Below, piece after piece: positions 1-6,866 of a stretch of 64,000 nucleotides of DNA (its first letter is position 1; every line of letters begins with the position of its first letter). A program made the position numbers and the translations under genes. The stretch comes from Limisphaerales bacterium (GTDB lineage: Bacteria; Verrucomicrobiota; Verrucomicrobiia; Limisphaerales; UBA1100): positions 54,429-118,428 of the forward strand of contig JACNJL010000043.1 in assembly GCA_014382585.1 (NCBI GenBank), written 5' to 3'. The notes beneath the pieces were generated by a model that had not been told where the DNA came from, made no database searches, and saw only the letters and a list, made by a program, of their open reading frames with translations.

Positions 1-1
1 C

Positions 2-160
2 CCCTTTCTCGCGCCAATGCCCTTTCGCGGCAAACGCTGCGAGCCCGCGTACACGCGCCACACCGCCGAGCGCGTGGCGGAAGTGAAGGGCGTGTCGCTG
101 ATTGAATTGAGCGAAGCCACCTGCGCGACGGCTCACACTTTTTTTCCGAAGCTGGGTTAG
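2..160 (+). CDS. TatD-family metal-dependent hydrolase, C-terminal end (partial)
   Basis: Only the last 52 codons are inside the window; the gene starts upstream. The translation contains LAPMPFRGKRCEPAYTRHTA followed by a short helix and ends HTFFPKLG. The proline/arginine/glutamate segment (PxRGKRxEPAY) is the conserved C-terminal motif of TatD-type deoxyribonucleases and hydrolases, and the following helix matches the usual family end. The TatD barrel binds two divalent metals, but the metal ligands lie outside the window. The stop codon overlaps the stop codon of the convergent YggT-family gene, so the two genes meet tail to tail with no room for a terminator. Confidence 0.8.
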   Translation, partial: PFLAPMPFRGKRCEPAYTRHTAERVAEVKGVSLIELSEATCATAHTFFPKLG

Positions 161-966
161 TGCAGCAAGCTCGCTACGTGTTCCGGCGTGAGCGCGTGGC
201 TCAATCCGTAGGCGATCGCCAAGGCCACGATGGGGGCGAAATCCATCTTGCGTGTTTCCCACGGCAGAATGCGCAGGGGCGCGAGGAGGCGCTTGCCGGA
301 TTCATCCACGGTTTTCCAAACAGTCTGTTCGCCGAAATACACAAAGCAGTTCAATAAATATAACGCGAGCAGCACCATGATTAAATAAATCATTGCCCGC
401 AAATCCAGCAGCACCAGTAGAGGGAGATGGTTTGTGGGGATGTTGATTGCCTCTAGCGATTCAATCCAGCTTGCCTCGACAAATCGAAATCCAACGGCGA
501 GCGCCAAGACTCCCAACCATTGCGCGGGCACCGGCAACCCGCCCGGCCATCCGAATTGCGCTATGAGAAATTCGCGCCATTGACCGGTGACCTCGGAGCG
601 CGGTTGCACTGTGCTCAGCAGCGCGAGGCAAAAATACAGTGCCGCCAGCCAGTGCGCGAAGCTGAGCGCCGAGTAGGCCAACGCGTGCGGAAGCGAATCG
701 CTTTTAAAGGGGTGAAATACGTCAAGTAAGTTGAGGTGCGGATACCAATCCAGTCCCGGGCCGAATTGATTGTAAAAAACCGCGCGCCCGCCCAGCAACG
801 CCAGCAGCACGAGCAGGTAAATCCAAGAATGCCGATACACCGGGCCTTGGCGGGGCGTGGGGCCGGCGAGGTTGCGCGGGGGTTGGCTGCGCGGCATCGT
901 GCCTGTCCGCCAACTGACCCACAGTAAGAGCCCGGCGAGATTCAGGATTCCATGCAGCCAGTCCAT
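157..966 (-). CDS. YggT-family integral membrane protein
   Basis: A 269-residue protein with about four hydrophobic segments. Its C-terminal part reads LAPLRILPWETRKMDFAPIV followed by a hydrophobic helix, which matches the YggT pattern of a short amphipathic P-L-R-x-hP stretch, then D-h-S/A-P-I-V. A second similar unit (GLDWYPHLNLLD) lies in the N-terminal half, so this appears to be a two-repeat YggT protein. I start it at the ATG at 966. A longer reading frame continues upstream, but it runs antisense-like through sucD with arginine-rich nonsense composition. It lies 20 bases after sucD on the same strand. YggT proteins are poorly characterised membrane proteins, some linked to osmotic tolerance or division. 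Confidence 0.7.
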   Translation of the reverse strand: MDWLHGILNLAGLLLWVSWRTGTMPRSQPPRNLAGPTPRQGPVYRHSWIYLLVLLALLGGRAVFYNQFGPGLDWYPHLNLLDVFHPFKSDSLPHALAYSALSFAHWLAALYFCLALLSTVQPRSEVTGQWREFLIAQFGWPGGLPVPAQWLGVLALAVGFRFVEASWIESLEAINIPTNHLPLLVLLDLRAMIYLIMVLLALYLLNCFVYFGEQTVWKTVDESGKRLLAPLRILPWETRKMDFAPIVALAIAYGLSHALTPEHVASLLH

Positions 967-986
967 GCGTTCATCCGGCGCGGGGG

Positions 987-1877
987 CTACATCATTTTCA
1001 GTAGCGTGTCGGCCATTTCCGAGGGCGTTTCGGCCACGCCGATGCCCGCTTCGCGGAAGGCTTCCTGTTTGGCTTCGGCGGTGCCTTTGCCGCCACTGAC
1101 GATCGCGCCCGCGTGACCCATGCGGCGTCCGGGAGGCGCGGTGGCACCGGCGATAAATCCGGCGATGGGTTTGGTGCAATGTGCTTTGGCCCACGCGGCG
1201 GCTTCTTCTTCAGCGGTGCCGCCGATTTCGCCGATCATAATGATGCCCGTGGTTTCGGGGTCATCATTGAAAAGTTTTAACACATCGAGATGCGTCATCC
1301 CCGGCACGGGATCGCCACCAATGCCCACGCAGGTGGATTGCCCCACACCGCGGCTGGTGAGCTGCCACACCGCCTCGTAAGTGAGCGTGCCGCTGCGGGA
1401 GACGACGCCGATGTTTCCCTTTTTGTGAATGTACCCCGGTGCAATGCCAATGCGACAACCGCCGTGCGAATCCTCGCCCTCGCCGGGTGTCACCACGCCG
1501 GGGCAGTTAGGGCCGAGCAACGTGGTGGAGCTGTCTTTCAACGCCTCTTTTACCGAAATCATATCGCGCACCGGAATGCCCTCGGTGATACAGACCACCA
1601 AATCCAATCCCGCCGCCGCCCCCTCAAGAATGGCATCGGCCGCAAAAGGCGGCGGCACAAAAACCGCACTCGCCGTGGCTCCGGTTTCGGCCATCGCTTC
1701 GGCTACGCTGTCAAAAATAGGAACCGTGTCGGCAAACATTTGTCCGCCCTTGCCGGGCGTGACGCCGGCCACGAGCTGGGAGCCGTAGTCGAGGCTCAGC
1801 TGCGCGTGTCGACCGCCAAAGCCACCGGTGATGCCTTGGATGAGAAATTTGGTGTCGGGTTTTACGAGAATGGACAT
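987..1877 (-). CDS. sucD: Succinyl-CoA synthetase alpha subunit
   Basis: Catalyses succinyl-CoA + NDP + Pi = succinate + CoA + NTP with SucC in the TCA cycle. The 296-residue protein has the N-terminal CoA-binding Rossmann fold ([15 protein letters not shown]) and the phosphohistidine segment [17 protein letters not shown], in which His255 is the expected phosphorylated residue. Length and start ([10 protein letters not shown]) are normal for the family. It follows sucC after 5 bases, so the two subunits should be co-translated. Very secure. Confidence 0.97.
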   Translation of the reverse strand: MSILVKPDTKFLIQGITGGFGGRHAQLSLDYGSQLVAGVTPGKGGQMFADTVPIFDSVAEAMAETGATASAVFVPPPFAADAILEGAAAGLDLVVCITEGIPVRDMISVKEALKDSSTTLLGPNCPGVVTPGEGEDSHGGCRIGIAPGYIHKKGNIGVVSRSGTLTYEAVWQLTSRGVGQSTCVGIGGDPVPGMTHLDVLKLFNDDPETTGIIMIGEIGGTAEEEAAAWAKAHCTKPIAGFIAGATAPPGRRMGHAGAIVSGGKGTAEAKQEAFREAGIGVAETPSEMADTLLKMM

Positions 1878-1882
1878 AGGAA

Positions 1883-3085
1883 TTATCTTACTGCGGCTAC
1901 CGCTTTTTCGGCGGCTTCCGACAGGCTTTCAGCAGTGATGAGCGTTAGCCCTGATGCGGCGAGGGTGGCGCGGCCGGCTTCGACGTTGTTGCCTTCGAGG
2001 CGCACTATGAGTGGGAGTGTAAGTTGGGTTTCCTGCACGGCGGCGACGATGCCTTCGGCGATGGTGTTGCAATTCATAATGCCGCCAAAAATGTTTACAA
2101 GGATGGCTTGTACGTTGGGGTCGCCCACGATGATTTCGAAGGCGGCTTTCACCTGTTCCTTTGTGGCACCGCCGCCGACGTCTAGAAAGTTTGCGGGATC
2201 GCCGCCGTAATGTTTGATGGCGTCCATAGTGGCCATCGCGAGGCCGGCGCCGTTGACGAGGCAGGCGATGTTGCCGTCGAGCTTGATGTAGTTGAGGTCG
2301 TGCTCGCCGGCCTCTACTTCGAGTGGGTCTTCCTCGGATAGATCGCGCATCGCGACGATGTCCGGATGGCGAAAGAGCGCGTTGCTGTCGATGGACATTT
2401 TGGCGTCCAGCGCCACCACCGCTTCGGTGTCGTCTTCATTCGCGATGTGCGCCAATGGATTGATTTCCAGCATCGAGGCATCGCAATCGTGCCACGTGTT
2501 ATAGAGCGCTTGCAACAATCCGGCGGTTTGCCCGATGAGGCGACCGCGCAGCCCCAGCGCGATGGCAACCTTGCGGCCTTGGTGCGGTTGCAATCCCAGC
2601 GCGGGGTCAACGACTTCTTTGATGATTTTCTCGGGTGTCTTATCCGCCACCTCTTCGATGTCCATGCCGCCCTCGGCGCTGGCCATGACGATGGGTTTGC
2701 CCAGCGCGCGGTCGAGCAGCACGGCCACGTAAAATTCACTTTTGATTTCCTGTGCGGAAGTGATCAACAACCGGTTGACTTGTTTGCCCGCCTCGCCGGT
2801 TTGTTTGGTGACCAACACGTTGCCGAGCATTGCCTCGGCCTTGACGGTGGCATCCTCCACGCTATCGGCCAAATGTACCCCGCCTTTGAAGCCGTCTTTA
2901 AATGTGCCTTTGCCACGGCCGCCGGCGTGGATTTGGGATTTTACGACCACCCGTGCGTTGCCCGCGTCAAAAAGTTTCGCAATGGCCGCCTTGGCTTCGT
3001 CGAGGTTGGTGGCCGGTTCGCCCGGCGGCACTTTCACGCCGTGGCGTTCCATTAATTGTTTGGCCTGATATTCGTGGAGATTCAT
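1883..3085 (-). CDS. sucC: Succinyl-CoA synthetase beta subunit (ATP-grasp)
   Basis: Partner of SucD; supplies the nucleotide- and succinate-binding half of succinyl-CoA synthetase. The 400-residue protein starts [11 protein letters not shown], the family hallmark, followed by the ATP-grasp domain ([14 protein letters not shown], residues about 49-62). The C-terminal ligase half contains [17 protein letters not shown]. The start codon has no Shine-Dalgarno sequence. Instead it sits four bases after the T-tract of a terminator-like hairpin that follows gltA, an unusual arrangement described among the findings. Confidence 0.97.
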   Translation of the reverse strand: MNLHEYQAKQLMERHGVKVPPGEPATNLDEAKAAIAKLFDAGNARVVVKSQIHAGGRGKGTFKDGFKGGVHLADSVEDATVKAEAMLGNVLVTKQTGEAGKQVNRLLITSAQEIKSEFYVAVLLDRALGKPIVMASAEGGMDIEEVADKTPEKIIKEVVDPALGLQPHQGRKVAIALGLRGRLIGQTAGLLQALYNTWHDCDASMLEINPLAHIANEDDTEAVVALDAKMSIDSNALFRHPDIVAMRDLSEEDPLEVEAGEHDLNYIKLDGNIACLVNGAGLAMATMDAIKHYGGDPANFLDVGGGATKEQVKAAFEIIVGDPNVQAILVNIFGGIMNCNTIAEGIVAAVQETQLTLPLIVRLEGNNVEAGRATLAASGLTLITAESLSEAAEKAVAAVR

Positions 3086-3089
3086 AGGT

Positions 3090-3122
3090 AAAAAACAGCG
3101 CCCCTGCTATGCGACAGGGGCG
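3090..3122 (-). terminator. Rho-independent terminator between gltA and sucC
   Basis: On the minus strand an 8-bp perfect stem (CGCCCCTG with CAGGGGCG, 3099-3122, 8-nt loop) is followed three bases later by six T (3090-3095). It lies 40 bases after the gltA stop and ends four bases before the sucC ATG. It has classic intrinsic terminator form, although its place suggests it also controls read-through into sucCD. Confidence 0.75.
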
Positions 3123-3162
3123 GGAGTGTGGCAAGAAATTTGTGTGTTCGCCAAAGTGCCGG

Positions 3163-4314
3163 TTAACGTTGGCTCAAGGCGACCCATGCCTTGCCATCGT
3201 CACCAGCGTATTGGGCGCGAGGGCGAATAAGGCGGTTGCCGTCGAGATGTTCGAGGACGTGGGCGGTCCAGCCTGCCGTGCGCGCAATGGCAAAGATGGG
3301 GGTGAATAAATCGGTCGGAATGCCGAGGCTGTAATAGACGGTGGCAGAATAAAAATCGACGTTGGCGTTGAGGTTCTTTTTCTCAAGCATCAATTCGGCG
3401 ATGCGCTCGCTCATTTGGATCCACTTGGGTTCGCCCAATTCTTTGGTGAGTTTTTGCGCCATCCGCTTGAGGTGCGGCGCGCGGGGGTCGAGCGTGGTGT
3501 AAACGCGATGGCCAATGCCCATGATTTTGCGTTTGTGCGTGAGGCAATCTTCAACGTAGGCGTCTACTTGATCCAATTCACCAATCTCGTGCAGCATTTT
3601 AATGACGCCTTCGTTGGCACCGCCGTGGAGCGGTCCTTTCAACGTGCCGATGGCGCTGGTGATGGCACTGTACACATCGCTGAGCGTGGCGATCGTCACA
3701 CGGCTGCTGAAGGTGCTGGCGTTGAAGCCGTGGTCGGCGTGGAGGATGTAGCAAATATCAATGGTGCGCTCCATGTCGGCACTGGGTTTTTCGCCATTGA
3801 TGAGCCAGAGAAAGTTTGCGGCTTCGCCAAGCGAAGGATCGGAGGCGAGTAATTCCTTGCCTTGCCGTTGCCGGTGAAAGGTGGCGATGAGAACCGGGAT
3901 TTGCGCGATGAGGGTTAAGGATTTTTCGCGCGCGAGGGCGATGTTTTCACCCGTTTCGGGCTCGGCATCGTAGCAGCCCAACGCACTGACGGCGGTGCGC
4001 AGCACGTGCATCGGCGCGGCCTCAGCGGGCATCGCACTGATGAGGTCGATGACGCCCTGCGGGATTTCGCGTCGGCAGGCGAGGTCTTGTTTCAGCGTAG
4101 CGAGTTCGTCCGGAGTGGGCAGGCGATTGTGGTACAGCAAATGAATGACTTCTTCAAACGAGGCGTTTTCCGCAAGGTCATTGATGTTGTAGCCGCAATA
4201 AACCAACTCGCCGAGATCGCCGCGCACGTCGCTCAGTTCCGTTTCGGCGGCCACCACGCCAGCCATTCCTTTGTCGATCGGTTCCGCTGTCATTCCTGAT
4301 TCGCTCATTGTCAT
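3163..4314 (-). CDS. gltA: Citrate synthase
   Basis: Condenses acetyl-CoA and oxaloacetate to citrate. The 383-residue protein carries the family blocks ADHGFNASTFSSRV (first catalytic His region), GPLHGGANEGVIKML (second His), GIGHRVYTTLDPRAPHLKR, and the C-terminal YYSLGIPTDLFTPIFAIAR with the catalytic-side Asp/Arg. Its length fits the shorter citrate/2-methylcitrate synthase type. I start at the ATG at 4314, which has GGGAG nine bases upstream; the frame can be extended to a TTG at 4368 without support. It sits upstream of sucCD on the same strand, giving a small TCA cluster. A methylcitrate synthase role cannot be excluded from sequence alone. Confidence 0.93.
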   Translation of the reverse strand: MTMSESGMTAEPIDKGMAGVVAAETELSDVRGDLGELVYCGYNINDLAENASFEEVIHLLYHNRLPTPDELATLKQDLACRREIPQGVIDLISAMPAEAAPMHVLRTAVSALGCYDAEPETGENIALAREKSLTLIAQIPVLIATFHRQRQGKELLASDPSLGEAANFLWLINGEKPSADMERTIDICYILHADHGFNASTFSSRVTIATLSDVYSAITSAIGTLKGPLHGGANEGVIKMLHEIGELDQVDAYVEDCLTHKRKIMGIGHRVYTTLDPRAPHLKRMAQKLTKELGEPKWIQMSERIAELMLEKKNLNANVDFYSATVYYSLGIPTDLFTPIFAIARTAGWTAHVLEHLDGNRLIRPRAQYAGDDGKAWVALSQR

Positions 4315-4377
4315 AGCTATTTGCTCCCAAAAACAGGGGGTTGAGGTCGGGGAACTTAAAAAAATCAACCCGTCGCG

Positions 4378-5034
4378 TCAAGCTTTCCGCAATACCAGAA
4401 ACAATTCATCACCCACCTGTTTGCGGGATTTTAAGGTGAATTGCGTGGCGTTTTTGAGCGGTGCAAAACCAAGGCCATCGGCGATCGTGGGTGCATCCCG
4501 CCCTCCGAATAAACGCGGGCACACCGTGAGGTTTACCTCATCGACCACGCCCGCACGGAAGAGCGAATCATTTAATTGCCCGCCTCCTTCGCAAAGCAGC
4601 CGTTTCACGCCCCATTTTTTGCTGAGCCAATCGAGCGCCTGTTTGAAACTAATAGCTTCGGTGCCGCAAATTTCCACCGCGTTGGCTGCGGCCTTCAAAT
4701 GCGTCAACCGCTTTGGGCTGATGCCTTCGGTGGTGAGCACCAACACAGGCGCGCCTTTGGACCGGAAAATTTTATGGCGCGTATTAACTTGCCCGCTGCC
4801 GCTGGCAATGATTCGTAGAGGCGGTTTGGGTTTAGATTTAGGGCCTGGGCCGAGGATGATTTCGGGCTGAGCGTTGAGCGTGCCCGCGCCGGTGAGGATG
4901 GCGTCAGCTTGATCGCGCAGGGCGAGCAAATGTGCATGGTCCGCGCGACTGCCGAAACTGGTCACTTCGCGGTTGGCGCTGGCGATTTTGCCATCGGCGG
5001 TCATCGCCATATTGATGGAAACGTGCGGACGCAT
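4378..5034 (-). CDS. RibD C-terminal-type pyrimidine/dihydrofolate-like reductase
   Basis: A 218-residue protein of the RibD C-terminal / DHFR-like fold. The N-terminus PHVSINMAMTADGKIASANR, the DAILTGAGTL block and the later LLCEGGGQLNDSLFRAGVVDE block are the NADPH- and substrate-binding elements of 5-amino-6-(5-phosphoribosylamino)uracil reductase. No deaminase domain is present, so it is the stand-alone reductase form. It may serve riboflavin synthesis or act on another pyrimidine. I start at the ATG at 5034, which overlaps the queA stop as ATGA; the longer frame upstream is inside queA. Translational coupling to queA is likely. Confidence 0.85.
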   Translation of the reverse strand: MRPHVSINMAMTADGKIASANREVTSFGSRADHAHLLALRDQADAILTGAGTLNAQPEIILGPGPKSKPKPPLRIIASGSGQVNTRHKIFRSKGAPVLVLTTEGISPKRLTHLKAAANAVEICGTEAISFKQALDWLSKKWGVKRLLCEGGGQLNDSLFRAGVVDEVNLTVCPRLFGGRDAPTIADGLGFAPLKNATQFTLKSRKQVGDELFLVLRKA

Positions 5035-6134
5035 CACAGAATCAACATCGCATCGCCGTAGCTGAAGAAGCGATACTTTTTGCGGATGGCCTCGGCGTAC
5101 GCTTCGAGCATCCATTGGCGTCCACTCAATTCGCCTGGCACCGCGAAGGCGCTTACCAGCATCAGCAGCGTGGATTGCGGTAAATGAAAATTAGTGAGCA
5201 ATCCATCCACCACTTTGAACTCGCGTGGCGGATAAATGAAAATATCCGTGCTGCCCGAAGTGGCGGAGAGCGACTCTTGTTGTGCCGCCACACTTTCGAG
5301 CACGCGCACGGTGGTGGTGCCCACGGCAATCACGCGCCGCCCTTCAGTTTTGGCAGCATTGATGGCGGCGGCGGTTTTGGCGGGCAAGGTAAAGCGCTCT
5401 GAATGCATTCGATGCTCCGCCAATGCCTCCGCTTTCACTGGCGCAAATGTCCCAAGGCCAACGTGCAAGGTCACCGTGTGTGTTTCTACTCCCTGCGCGC
5501 GGAGTTGATCAAGGAATGGCTCCGTGAAGTGTAGCCCCGCGGTGGGCGCGGCAATGGAACCGGTGGGTTTGGCGTACACCGTTTGGTAGCGCTCGGCATC
5601 TTCACCCGATTTCCCGTGCGTTTCACGGTGGATGTAAGGCGGCAATGGTATTTCGCCGAGGGCATCCAATTCCGCGAGCAAATGATCGGTGCCCTCGAAG
5701 TGCAGGCACGCGTGGCCTTCTTCATTTTTTTTCAGCACCTCGGCGGTGAACGGGGTGGGGCGGCCTTGGTTGTCGAGAATTTCGATTTGTGTTTTGGGTG
5801 GCAGACGTTTGCCGGGGCGTACCATCGCCCACCACGTGGCATCGGACGCAGGCTCGGTGAGTAGGATTTCCACTGCGCCACCGCCAATTGCTTTGCGTCC
5901 GCGCAGGCGGGCAGGGATCACGCGGGAATTGTTCATCACCAGCACATCGCCCGCGCGCAGGAATTGCGGGAGATCGAGGAATTGATGGTGGGCGAAAGTG
6001 CCCTCAACCCTCTTTACATTCAGCAAGCGTGAGCCATCACGCGCAGGTGCCGGGTTTTGAGCAATCAACTCAGGGGGTAAACTGAAGTTGAAATCCTCAG
6101 TTTTCAGAGGTTTTTCCTGATTTTCCGTGCTCAC
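5034..6134 (-). CDS. queA: S-adenosylmethionine:tRNA ribosyltransferase-isomerase
   Basis: Transfers and isomerises the ribosyl group of SAM onto preQ1-modified tRNA in queuosine synthesis. The 366-residue protein contains FNFSLPPELIAQNPAPARDGSRLL at the N-terminus (the family's DFxLPxxLIAQxP), PTAGLHFTEPFLDQL, and the C-terminal TNFHLPQSTLLMLVSAF and YRFFSYGDAMLI, all QueA signatures. The best start is a GTG at 6134, giving about 11 residues ahead of the usual family start; no ATG lies nearby. It is transcribed divergently from mraZ, with a repeat-rich 163-base control region between them. Confidence 0.95.
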   Translation of the reverse strand: MSTENQEKPLKTEDFNFSLPPELIAQNPAPARDGSRLLNVKRVEGTFAHHQFLDLPQFLRAGDVLVMNNSRVIPARLRGRKAIGGGAVEILLTEPASDATWWAMVRPGKRLPPKTQIEILDNQGRPTPFTAEVLKKNEEGHACLHFEGTDHLLAELDALGEIPLPPYIHRETHGKSGEDAERYQTVYAKPTGSIAAPTAGLHFTEPFLDQLRAQGVETHTVTLHVGLGTFAPVKAEALAEHRMHSERFTLPAKTAAAINAAKTEGRRVIAVGTTTVRVLESVAAQQESLSATSGSTDIFIYPPREFKVVDGLLTNFHLPQSTLLMLVSAFAVPGELSGRQWMLEAYAEAIRKKYRFFSYGDAMLIL

Positions 6135-6156
6135 GGCCGGAATTGAGGCATTTTTT

Positions 6157-6240
6157 GTGAATAAACGCGAGCCTCAGGCGAATTGGGTGAATAAAAATAA
6201 CCCAAAAATCCCAACAAAAATGTTGACGAATGTGAATAAG
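6157..6240. repeat. Three direct repeats of GTGAATAA[A/G] in the queA-mraZ intergenic region
   Basis: Nine-base copies lie at 6157-6165, 6187-6195 and 6232-6240, the first two identical and the third differing in the last base. Start-to-start spacings are 30 and 45 bases. They lie between divergent promoters of queA and mraZ. Regulator binding is an inference; the sites differ from the GTG boxes just downstream, although the third copy abuts the first box. Confidence 0.5.
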
Positions 6241-6286
6241 TGTCACTAAAGTGTTGCGCTGTGTGGCGAAGTGGGTTAAAGGTGCA
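6223..6286 (+). promoter_or_regulatory. dcw promoter with a tandem MraZ-box operator
   Basis: A -35-like TTGACG (6223-6228) is followed at 17 bases by a weak -10 (CTAAAG, 6246-6251). Across and after it are four to five GTG-centred boxes at near 10-bp spacing: AAGTGT (GTG at 6240), AAAGTGT (6251), GTGTG (6261), AAGTGGG (6271) and AAAGGTG (6282). MraZ proteins bind tandem repeats of the AAAGTG[G/T] or TGGG type with a 10-bp period immediately upstream of their own gene, so autoregulation of the dcw cluster is the likely function. The boxes are clear; the -10 is not. Confidence 0.6.
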
Positions 6287-6297
6287 TCACGCAAACG

Positions 6298-6762
6298 ATG
6301 TCAGACGAAACGGACAACGTGGCAGTTTATTACAATTCGCTCTATCGACATGGAGTGGATGGCAAGCGGCGTGTGCAGGTGCCGGCAAAGTGGCGGCCGT
6401 CGCGGCCGGACGTAGAATTTACTTTGATCGTTTGGCCGAAGTCGACGCACGGCCCGTGCTTGCGGGTTTTGCCGCCGGAACAGATGGGCCACTTGATGGC
6501 GGATATTAACGCGATGAGCAATGACGACCCAAACAAGGTAGTGCTCAAACGTTTTATCGGAAGCGAGAGCGCGCAAGTGCCGTTGGACAAGGCGGGCCGA
6601 ATTTGTTTGCCGGAAGAAATGGTGAAGGCGGCCGGCATCAAAAAGGATGCCGTGCTGGTGGGCTTGCTGGATCGTTTTGAAATTTGGAACCCGAACCGAT
6701 ACGGCGCCGTGCGCGGCGAAGATCAAGTGATGGCCGGCGCGGCTTTCACGTTGATGGAGTAA
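6298..6762 (+). CDS. mraZ: Transcriptional regulator MraZ
   Basis: First gene of the dcw cluster. The 154-residue protein has two SpoVT-AbrB-like repeats typical of MraZ: YRHGVDGKRRVQVPAKWRP (about 16-34) and the second unit SAQVPLDKAGRICLPEEMVK (about 91-110), followed by GIKKDAVLVGLLDRFEIWNP. In other bacteria MraZ binds tandem boxes upstream of its own gene and regulates dcw transcription. Matching boxes are present just upstream here. The length is close to the usual 140-150. It is followed by a 100-base gap holding a leader ORF and hairpin, then a non-canonical secreted protein instead of rsmH. Confidence 0.93.
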   Translation: MSDETDNVAVYYNSLYRHGVDGKRRVQVPAKWRPSRPDVEFTLIVWPKSTHGPCLRVLPPEQMGHLMADINAMSNDDPNKVVLKRFIGSESAQVPLDKAGRICLPEEMVKAAGIKKDAVLVGLLDRFEIWNPNRYGAVRGEDQVMAGAAFTLME

Positions 6763-6815
6763 CGGCGGGTGAGGATGTGTTCTGCCATTCGGTAGACGCC
6801 AAGGAGGTGGGTAAC

Positions 6816-6866
6816 GTGGTGGCCGGGGCAAGGGCCCCGGTCATCGCGGCCCCATTATTAAAATGA
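6816..6866 (+). CDS. Possible 16-codon leader peptide coupled to the 1002-residue protein
   Basis: AAGGAGGTG at 6801-6809, a full anti-16S complement, precedes a GTG at 6816 by six bases. The frame encodes MVAGARAPVIAAPLLK and stops with TGA at 6864-6866, overlapping the ATG of the next gene (6863) as ATGA. The next gene has no Shine-Dalgarno sequence of its own, so it probably depends on ribosomes arriving through this ORF. A perfect 7-bp GC hairpin (CCGGGGC / GCCCCGG, 6823-6840) lies inside the leader and could pause or modulate translation. No known peptide family is recognised; the case rests on spacing and overlap. Confidence 0.45.
   Translation: MVAGARAPVIAAPLLK

Noticed and set aside
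967..1194. N-terminal extension of the YggT-family gene reaching to 1194
   Set aside because: It lies wholly opposite sucD codons, is arginine/histidine-rich nonsense, and the ATG at 966 gives a normal membrane protein start.
5035..5115. 27-codon extension of the RibD-type reductase
   Set aside because: It is inside queA; the ATG at 5034 overlapping the queA stop gives the usual family N-terminus.
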